Shown here: one piece after another, positions 58,212 through 64,000 of the stretch
Layout of the letters: each line of letters begins with the position of its first letter
How positions within the stretch are numbered: position 1 is the stretch's first letter
Assembly: GCF_017312405.1 (NCBI RefSeq)
Contig: NZ_BLTG01000005.1
Location: 1 to 64,000, forward strand
DNA from: Mycobacterium sp. PO1
GTDB lineage: Bacteria; Actinomycetota; Actinomycetes; Mycobacteriales; Mycobacteriaceae
Length of the DNA stretch: 64,000 nt
Direction of reading: 5' to 3'
Made by a program: the position numbers and the translations under genes
The notes under the pieces: generated by a model
Database searches by the model: none
What the model was told of the DNA's origin: nothing
What the model saw: only the letters and a program-made list of their open reading frames with translations

Positions 58212-58586
58212 ATGACGAGTACCGCCGCGCCGACCTTCCTGGTGACGTCCGGGTTCTGGAAGACCCTGCCCCAGATGCCGCTGGAGCAGTATCCCGGTAC
58301 CTAGGGCTTCATCGACGACGTCTACGCCAACCCCAACGGGGTGCCGATGTGCTCGGGCTACTTCGAACTGCGCAACACCGACGCGCCGCTGGACTACTAC
58401 TACGACTACGACGAGATGAAGATCGTCCTGGAGGGCGAATTCCGGCTGGAGAACGTCGACACCGGACAGGTCGAGATCGCCCGCGCCAAGGACGCGATCT
58501 TCTTCCCGAAGGGGTCACGAATCCTGTTCTCCACACCCGATCGTGCGCTGGCGTTCTACGTCGGCTACCGCTCCTTCGCCCCCTGA
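58212..58586 (+). pseudogene. Cupin-domain protein interrupted by in-frame TAG
   Basis: ATG at 58212 follows TGGAGGCTTG. The frame codes for TSTAAPTFLVTSGFWKTLPQ...YPGT, then a TAG at 58302-58304 (codon 31), then continues as GFIDDVYANPNGVPMCSGYFEL to a proper stop at 58584. Codon usage is strongly GC3 on both sides, so the two parts were one 124-codon gene. The cupin core (DYDEMKIVLEGEFRLENV, AIFFPKGSRILFSTP) lies after the stop. Restart at GTG 58341 or ATG 58347 could give an N-truncated cupin of about 80 residues. AAG, CAG or GAG to TAG is the simplest explanation. It is the first gene of the Tdm/Tmm-like cluster. Confidence 0.78.
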
Positions 58587-58602
58587 CCTCGCCGCAGCAG
58601 GA

Positions 58603-60921
58603 ATGCGCGCACCTGCCGGCCTCGACGACCCGGTCGAGCGGTTCCGAGTCCGCCCGGGGGCGGTCACCGCACTGCGGGTCTGCGGCGGCGACCGCCTCGA
58701 CGTCATCGACCCGCATGGCCGTCAGCCGGCCGAACTGACCGTGTTGTCCGCCGATCCCGCCGCGGTGCCCGGCACGGCACCCGACGCCCCGGCCAGTGTC
58801 CTGCGGCGACTGTCCGCCGGGCCCAGCGAGGACGGCTGCGCGGCGGCGCGAATCCTGACGCTCTTGTCCGAGTATCGGATCGACCCGCCGGCCGCGGTGG
58901 CGACGCGGCTGTTCGACGGTCGCTCGCCCGCCGGTGCGCGGGCCGGTTTCACCGTCGGCGCCGACGCCGTGGTGCTGGTCGCCGCACCCGGTGCGCCGAT
59001 GTCGCCGACGGCCGAGGACCCGAACCCGCCGTCGGAGGTCTGGGTGGAGGTGCGCCGCGCCGACCCGCGCCGCCTCGAAGTCGCCGAGCTGCCCGAGCCG
59101 CTGGCCGAACCGTTGTACGACATGCGCATCGACGCCATGACCGCCTCGGCCTACGAGGTTCGCGCCGGACAGTTCATCCAGGTCATCGATGTCCAGGGCA
59201 GGCAGTGCTCGGATTTCCTGGCCTTCGACGCCCGCGCATTGCACGACGGCACCGAGTACGGCCTCGACGCCACCACCACGCGCACCGTCGGGGGCGGCGC
59301 CTACCCGCGACCGGGGTTGGCGGGCAAGTTCTTCGACCCGCGAGCCCGTCCCCTCGTCGAGGTGGTCCGCGACACCGTGGGTCGCCACGATACGTTCGCC
59401 CTGGCGTGCACCGCCAAGTACTACGCCGACCTGGGCTACCCGGGCCACGTGAACTGCACCGACAACTTCAACGCCACGCTGTCGCGGTTCGGGGTGACAG
59501 CGCGCGCCGGCTGGCCGGCGCTGAACCTGTTCTACAACACCGCCTTCGACGCCGACCAGCAGCTGGTCACCGACGAACCGTGGTCCCGGGCAGGCGATTA
59601 CGTGCTGTTTCGGGCCTGTACCGATCTGGTGTGCGCCTCGTCGGCCTGCCCGGACGACATCGACCCGTCCAACGGCTGGATGCCGACCGACATCCACGTC
59701 CGCGTCTACGACTCCACGAGGAGGTTCTCCGTGGCGCTGGGACATCGGCTCACGCCCGACGCCGACACGGTACTCACCAAGCCGACCGCCTTCGCGGCAC
59801 GCACCCGTGCCCTGACGCAACAGTTCAGCGAGTACCGCGGCTACTGGCTTCCCACCGCGTACGACAACTTCGGCCCCCAGGACGAGTACTGGGCATGCCG
59901 CGAACGGGTCGCGGTGATGGACCTGTCGGCGCTGCGCAAGTTCGAAATCCTCGGCCCCGATGCCGAAGCGTTGTTGCAGGCCACGCTGACCCGCAACATC
60001 CGCCGGCTGGCGCGCGGGCAGGTCGTCTACTCCGCGATGTGCACCGAGGCCGGGGGTGTGATCGACGACTGCACCGTGCTGCGGCTGGGCGAGAACACCT
60101 TCCGCCTCGTCGGCGGCGACCCCTACGACGGCCAGTGGCTGCGTAGCCAGGCCGACCGGCTGGGTCTTTCTCAGGTGTGGATCAAGGACTCCACCGATCA
60201 TCTGCACAACCTCGCCGTCCAGGGGCCCCTCAGCCGCGACCTGCTCGCCGAGCTGATCTGGACGCCGCCGACCCAGCCCGCGCTGCCCGAGCTGGGGTGG
60301 TTCCGGTTCCTGATCGGCCGGCTCGGCGGGCCTGACGGAGTGCCGCTGGTCATCTCGCGCACCGGGTACACCGGCGAGCTGGGTTACGAACTGTGGATGC
60401 ACCCCGACACCGCCGAGACGGTGTGGGACGCGGTGTGGGAAGCCGGGCAGCCGTACGGGCTGACCCCCTTGGGTCTCGAGGCGCTGGAGCTGTTGCGGGT
60501 GGAGTCGGGACTGGTCGCCGCGGGCCACGAGTTCGACGACCAGACCGACCCGTTCGAGGCCGGCATCGGTTTCACTGTGCCGCTGAGGTCGAAACACGAC
60601 GACTTCGTGGGACGGGCCGCTCTGCTCGAACGCCAGGCGCACCCGCAGCGGTGCCTGGTCGGGCTGCTGCTGGACGGCAACGAGGTCGCCGGGCACGGCG
60701 ACTGTGTGCACGTCGGTCGATTCCAGGTCGGGGTGGTGACCAGCGGCGCCCGCTCTCCGGTACTGGGGTCCAGTATTGCGCTGTGCCGCATCGCTGTTCA
60801 GCACGCGACGGCCGGCACCCGCGTCGAGGTCGGCAAGCTCGACGGGCACCGCAAGCGGCTCGGCGCCACCGTCACCACGTTGCCGTTCTACGACCCGGAC
60901 AAGACCCGGCCCCGTTCCTGA
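58603..60921 (+). CDS. DUF1989-GcvT protein, trimethylamine-N-oxide demethylase (Tdm)-like
   Basis: 772 residues. The DUF1989 domain carries three Cys in the family's Zn-site arrangement: QGRQCSDFLAF (Cys202), YPGHVNCTDNFNATLS (Cys285) and ASSACPDDIDPSNGW (Cys349). The C-terminal half (about 405-770) is a GcvT-like tetrahydrofolate-binding domain: VAVMDLSALRKFEILGPDA, VISRTGYTGELGYELWM, LGLEALELLRVESG. This domain order is that of Tdm, which splits TMAO to dimethylamine and formaldehyde and hands the C1 unit to folate. The first 180 residues look like a decayed DUF1989 copy without Cys. The adjacent monooxygenase supports the call; dimethylglycine-type demethylation is the alternative. Confidence 0.7.
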   Translation: MRAPAGLDDPVERFRVRPGAVTALRVCGGDRLDVIDPHGRQPAELTVLSADPAAVPGTAPDAPASVLRRLSAGPSEDGCAAARILTLLSEYRIDPPAAVATRLFDGRSPAGARAGFTVGADAVVLVAAPGAPMSPTAEDPNPPSEVWVEVRRADPRRLEVAELPEPLAEPLYDMRIDAMTASAYEVRAGQFIQVIDVQGRQCSDFLAFDARALHDGTEYGLDATTTRTVGGGAYPRPGLAGKFFDPRARPLVEVVRDTVGRHDTFALACTAKYYADLGYPGHVNCTDNFNATLSRFGVTARAGWPALNLFYNTAFDADQQLVTDEPWSRAGDYVLFRACTDLVCASSACPDDIDPSNGWMPTDIHVRVYDSTRRFSVALGHRLTPDADTVLTKPTAFAARTRALTQQFSEYRGYWLPTAYDNFGPQDEYWACRERVAVMDLSALRKFEILGPDAEALLQATLTRNIRRLARGQVVYSAMCTEAGGVIDDCTVLRLGENTFRLVGGDPYDGQWLRSQADRLGLSQVWIKDSTDHLHNLAVQGPLSRDLLAELIWTPPTQPALPELGWFRFLIGRLGGPDGVPLVISRTGYTGELGYELWMHPDTAETVWDAVWEAGQPYGLTPLGLEALELLRVESGLVAAGHEFDDQTDPFEAGIGFTVPLRSKHDDFVGRAALLERQAHPQRCLVGLLLDGNEVAGHGDCVHVGRFQVGVVTSGARSPVLGSSIALCRIAVQHATAGTRVEVGKLDGHRKRLGATVTTLPFYDPDKTRPRS

Positions 60922-60953
60922 CACCGCCCACTCGTCGACTACCAGGAGGAACC

Positions 60954-62300
60954 ATGACCCGAACCGCCGTGATCGGCGCAGGCCCGTGCGGTCTCGCCCA
61001 ACTGCATGCCTTCGAACAGGCCCGCCTGGCGGGTGCCGACATCGGTGACATCGTGTGCTTCGAGAAGCAGAGCGACTGGGGCGGGTTGTGGAACTACACC
61101 TGGCGCACCGGACTCGACGAGCGCGGAGATCCCGTGCACGGCAGCATGTACCGCTACCTGTGGTCCAACGGGCCCAAGGAGTGCCTGGAGTTCTCCGACT
61201 ACACCTTCGACGAACACTTCGGCCGCGCGATACCGTCGTTCCCGCCGCGCGAGGTGCTCTACGACTACATCGTCGGCCGCGCGAAGAAAAGCGATGTGCG
61301 CCAGTACATCCAATTCGAGTCCCCGGTGCGCGCCGTGTCGTTCGACGGATCCACCCGGATGTTCGAGGTGACGGTGCAGACGTGGGAACCGTCCGGGGGC
61401 AGCGTGCTGCGCACCGAGTCCTTCGACCATGTGATCGTCGCAACCGGACACTTCTCCACCCCGAACGTGCCCGAGTATCCCGGTTTCGACCGATTTCCCG
61501 GGCGCATCCTGCACTCCCACGACTTCCGCGACGCCGCCGAGTTCACCGGCAGGGATCTGTTGATACTGGGCAGCAGCTACTCGGCCGAGGACATCGCGCT
61601 GCAGGCGCTGAAGTACGGAGCTGCGTCGATCACCGTGGCCTACCGCACCGCCGCCATGTGTTTCGACTGGCCCGACGGCATCACCGAGGTTCCCTCGCTA
61701 CGCCACCTCGAGGGCCGCACAGCGCATTTCGCCGACGGCACCAGCCGCGATGTCGATGCGGTCATCCTGTGCACCGGTTACCTGCACCATTTCCCGTTCA
61801 TCGACCCGGACCTGCGACTGAGCACCCCTAACAACCTCTACCCCGACGGCCTGTACAAGGGTGTGGCCTGGGCCGCCAACCCGCGGTTGATGTATCTCGG
61901 CATGCAGGACCAGTACTACACGTTCACCATGTTCGACGCTCAGGCGTTCGTCGCCCGCGACCTCGTGCTGGGCCGGTTGCCGTTGCCGTCGCCGCAGGAG
62001 ATGGCGGCCGACGTGGCTGCGTGGCGGGCCCGGTACGCCCAGGTCGACAGCATCATGGAGCAGATCGACTTCCAGACCGAGTACGTGCGCGACCTGATGA
62101 CGTTGACCGACTATCCGTCGTTCGATCTCGACCTGGTCAGGCAACACTTCATCGAGTGGGAGCACGACAAGGACGAGAGCATCACCGGCTACCGTGACAA
62201 GTCGTTCGCCTCACCGTGCACGGGCAGCGTGGGACCGACACCGAGCACCACCTGGTGGGACGAGCCCGACGACAGCCTTGCGCGGTTTCTGCAGCGTTAG
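60954..62300 (+). CDS. Flavin-containing monooxygenase, trimethylamine monooxygenase (Tmm)-like
   Basis: 448 residues, the length of bacterial Tmm. FAD motif AVIGAGPCGLAQLHAFEQA, then VCFEKQSDWGGLWNYTWRTG and MYRYLWSNGPKECLEFSDYTF, which I recognise as nearly identical to Tmm. NADPH motif LLILGSSYSAEDIALQ, FMO motif AVILCTGYLHHFPF and LMYLGMQDQYYTFTMFDAQA follow. The closeness of these segments to roseobacter Tmm is recalled, not searched. The ATG at 60954 follows CCAGGAGGAACC. It starts 32 bp after the Tdm-like gene. Expected reaction: trimethylamine + NADPH + O2 to TMAO. Confidence 0.8.
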   Translation: MTRTAVIGAGPCGLAQLHAFEQARLAGADIGDIVCFEKQSDWGGLWNYTWRTGLDERGDPVHGSMYRYLWSNGPKECLEFSDYTFDEHFGRAIPSFPPREVLYDYIVGRAKKSDVRQYIQFESPVRAVSFDGSTRMFEVTVQTWEPSGGSVLRTESFDHVIVATGHFSTPNVPEYPGFDRFPGRILHSHDFRDAAEFTGRDLLILGSSYSAEDIALQALKYGAASITVAYRTAAMCFDWPDGITEVPSLRHLEGRTAHFADGTSRDVDAVILCTGYLHHFPFIDPDLRLSTPNNLYPDGLYKGVAWAANPRLMYLGMQDQYYTFTMFDAQAFVARDLVLGRLPLPSPQEMAADVAAWRARYAQVDSIMEQIDFQTEYVRDLMTLTDYPSFDLDLVRQHFIEWEHDKDESITGYRDKSFASPCTGSVGPTPSTTWWDEPDDSLARFLQR

Positions 62301-62518
62301 CAGAGCACGCCGGCGAACACGGCCCCGGTGACGAGCGCGACGACGATCGCGACCGTGGGCATACCGCTGGACAGTGCCACGACCACGCCGGCGATCGCGG
62401 CGATCAGGATCAGGCTCAGCAGCGTGGCGAGCAGCCAGTTGGCCGAGTGGGAAGCGTGTGTCGGCCGAGGAGTCTCGCTGTGCTGCGGGATCATCGCGCC
62501 TTCGCCAATTCCAACCAT
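62297..62518 (-). CDS. Small membrane protein, unknown function
   Basis: 73 residues from the ATG at 62518 (MVGIGEGAMIPQHSETPRPTHAS), preceded by GAAAGGGCGG. Two hydrophobic spans: WLLATLLSLILIAAIAGVVVAL and PTVAIVVALVTGAVFAGVLC. It is convergent with the monooxygenase, with their ends overlapping by 4 bp. No family recognised. Confidence 0.6.
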   Translation of the reverse strand: MVGIGEGAMIPQHSETPRPTHASHSANWLLATLLSLILIAAIAGVVVALSSGMPTVAIVVALVTGAVFAGVLC

Positions 62519-62679
62519 GGCCGCCCTTTCTGTGACTGCGGACACACTATAACCCGGGCATGGCGCAGATCACACCGATGCGCCCGAGTTTGTGACCTTG
62601 GCGACGATTTCGAAAGCCCTACTAACAGAACTGATTAGCGGTGCTAATCGGATCTGGATGCTTCGGTACGTTGGGTCCG

Positions 62680-63429
62680 ATGGTGATCGCGAGGCTGGCC
62701 GCGCTGGTGGCCGTGACGGCAGCGCTGGTGCAGTGCGCGCCCGATCGGGGGCACCCGGCCACGCCGTCACCGGCCACGCCATCACCGGCCACCCCGACGG
62801 CAGCCGAGCCGGCACCGGAGACGTTCCGCACCGTTCCGCGGCCGCCGCAGACTCCGCCTCCGCCGACTGCCGGCCCGGCCGAGATCAGCTCCGTCACGGC
62901 GGCTGACCTCGGCAGCACCTGGAGAGCGGGCTGCCCCCTGCCCCCGGAGCGGTTACGACAGGTCGAACTTGACTACCGGGGTTTCGACGGGCAGACCCAC
63001 CGCGGCCAGCTGGTGGTCCACGAGGATCTGACCGGCGAGGTCATCGACGTGTTTGCCGAGCTCTACCGCATCGGCTATCCCATCGAGCGGATGCGCACGG
63101 TCGAGAACTACCCCGACGCCGACGACGAGCTGTCGATGCGCGACAACAACACCTCGGCGTTCAACTGCCGCGACATTCCCGGAACCGGGCAGTGGTCGTA
63201 TCACGCCTACGGCCGGGCGATCGACGTCAACCCGCGGCTGAACCCCTTCGTGGATCGCCGCGGCGACTACCAGCCGGCCAACGCCGCTCGGTGGGTCGAC
63301 CGCACCCGCACCGAACCAGGCATGCTGCACGACGGTGACGCCGCGGTGCTCGCGTTCACCGACCGCGGCTGGACGTGGGGCGGCCATTGGCGCACCCCGC
63401 TGGACTACCAGCATTTCGAGCTTCCCTGA
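62680..63429 (+). CDS. Exported M15-family metallopeptidase (D,D/L,D-carboxypeptidase-like)
   Basis: 249 residues. N-terminal hydrophobic segment ending in LVQC (Cys19), a lipobox-like but atypical site, so it is either a lipoprotein or secreted. A Thr/Pro-rich linker (about 25-68) leads to the peptidase domain. The LAS/M15 zinc motif is WSYHAYGRAIDVNP with His175 and Asp182, and the third ligand is in LDYQHFELP (His245). Such enzymes cleave peptidoglycan stem peptides. ATG at 62680. Confidence 0.8.
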   Translation: MVIARLAALVAVTAALVQCAPDRGHPATPSPATPSPATPTAAEPAPETFRTVPRPPQTPPPPTAGPAEISSVTAADLGSTWRAGCPLPPERLRQVELDYRGFDGQTHRGQLVVHEDLTGEVIDVFAELYRIGYPIERMRTVENYPDADDELSMRDNNTSAFNCRDIPGTGQWSYHAYGRAIDVNPRLNPFVDRRGDYQPANAARWVDRTRTEPGMLHDGDAAVLAFTDRGWTWGGHWRTPLDYQHFELP

Positions 63430-63530
63430 CCAAATGCTGACAGGGCGCTGATGAGGTGAGCCCCCGCGCGGGCTTGCGGTAGCGTAAATTCGGGCGCCGT
63501 CAAGGAGCGGAGGTTGCCCTGCTGCATCGA

Positions 63531-64000
63531 ATGACAGTGCTGGCCTTGGCCGCGCCGCGACGCATCATCGCCGCCGCGGCCGTGCTGACGGTTGCGTTGG
63601 CCGTGTTCGGCGTGCCCGTCGCCAATCACCTCTCCCCCAGCGGTTTTCAGGACCCCGGCTCCGAGTCCGCCAGCGCGGCACGGCTACTCACCGAGCGCTT
63701 CGGTCGCGGTGACGTCGAGATGGTCATCGTGGTGTCGTCCCCCGACGGGGTCGACAGCCCCGCCGCGCGCACGGCGGCCCAGGACATCGTCACCGCACTC
63801 GACGACAATCCGCACGTCGCCGACATCTCCTCGGCCTGGTCCACCCCCGTCACACCGGACCTGATCAGCACCGACCGCACCGCCGGACTGATCGTCGCGG
63901 GCATCACCGGCACCGAAGCGCAGCAACAGACCTACGCCAAGGACATCTCCGAGCGGGTCAGCGGCGAGCGCGATGGCGTCTCGGTGCGCACCGGCGGTAC
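63531..64000 (+). CDS. MMPL/RND-family transporter (5' part, cut by window end)
   Basis: At least 156 residues, running off the window. From the ATG at 63531 it reads MTVLALAAPRRIIAAAAVLTVALAV, an N-terminal membrane span, then ASAARLLTERFGRGDVEMVIVVSSP, which is the periplasmic porter region of MMPL proteins. The ribosome site GGAGCGGAGG lies about 15 bp upstream, so a few codons before the ATG may be translated. Substrate unknown. Confidence 0.75.
   Translation, partial: MTVLALAAPRRIIAAAAVLTVALAVFGVPVANHLSPSGFQDPGSESASAARLLTERFGRGDVEMVIVVSSPDGVDSPAARTAAQDIVTALDDNPHVADISSAWSTPVTPDLISTDRTAGLIVAGITGTEAQQQTYAKDISERVSGERDGVSVRTGG

Noticed and set aside
58302..58304. TAG read as pyrrolysine in the cupin
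   Set aside because: Mycobacteria are not known to have Pyl machinery, a cupin is not a known Pyl protein, and one codon change explains it. Kept as a nonsense mutation or sequencing error.
56047..61443. Antisense frames of 662 and 1044 residues over the membrane protein and the Tdm-like/Tmm-like genes
   Set aside because: They overlap genes with clear domains and contain only low-complexity Arg/His/Gly sequence.

Overview
The window comes from a high-GC actinobacterium and is almost certainly a non-tuberculous Mycobacterium (Mycolicibacterium type). It carries mycolic-acid genes (hadABC, two mma/cma-type SAM methyltransferases), the Mce-transporter ATPase Mkl/MceG, and a gene order that follows, mostly inverted, the M. 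tuberculosis block around rpoB/rpoC (Rv0629c-Rv0675). Names taken from that synteny rest on recalled gene order plus the encoded proteins; no search was run.

Layout. 0-4.2 kb, minus strand: fadE8-echA4-paaX-like-echA5, an acyl-CoA catabolic operon with 4-bp start/stop overlaps. 4.4-5.9 kb: a small cupin and a PAP2-type membrane phosphatase that overlap tail to tail. 6.0-14.7 kb, minus: endonuclease IV, rpoC, rpoB, with a UUCG-loop terminator and a GC-rich tandem repeat behind rpoC. 14.9-18.8 kb, minus: two tandem secreted alpha/beta-hydrolase paralogues with long acidic linkers. 19.4-22.9 kb, minus: mkl, rplL, rplJ, ROK sugar kinase. 23-26 kb: a small secreted protein, a WYL regulator divergent from two DinB-like genes, and a TetR regulator divergent from a DUF2236 (MpaB-like) oxygenase with a palindromic operator between them. 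27.3-31.7 kb, plus: ABC1/UbiB kinase, lipG, mmaA2-like, mmaA4-like. 32-34 kb: a tandem DGPF/YCII protein with an ECF42-type sigma factor. 34.8-39.7 kb, minus: rplA, rplK, nusG, secE, tRNA-Trp, hadC, hadB, hadA, rpmG, tRNA-Met, tRNA-Thr. 39.9-45.9 kb: metallo-beta-lactamase hydrolase, DUF2510 and DUF2235 proteins, echA3, CorA transporter, FAD reductase, DUF3060 protein. 46-54.2 kb: recC-recB-recD with overlapping starts. 54.4-58 kb: two tandem small secreted paralogues and a multidomain membrane protein. 58.2-62.3 kb: an accessory cluster of a nonsense-interrupted cupin, a DUF1989-GcvT protein and a flavin monooxygenase. The end holds a small membrane protein, an M15 peptidase and the start of an MMPL transporter.

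The most interesting accessory system is the 58-62 kb cluster. The monooxygenase reads like bacterial trimethylamine monooxygenase (Tmm) and its neighbour has the domain order of trimethylamine-N-oxide demethylase (Tdm). Together they suggest conversion of trimethylamine via TMAO to dimethylamine plus a C1 unit. Its first gene, a cupin, has an in-frame TAG at codon 31 with good coding sequence on both sides. Other items worth attention are the ECF42/DGPF module, the paralogous acidic hydrolases next to rpoB, a tandem duplication of the rplA 3' end, and several intergenic repeats and hairpins. Most of the rest is conserved mycobacterial core.
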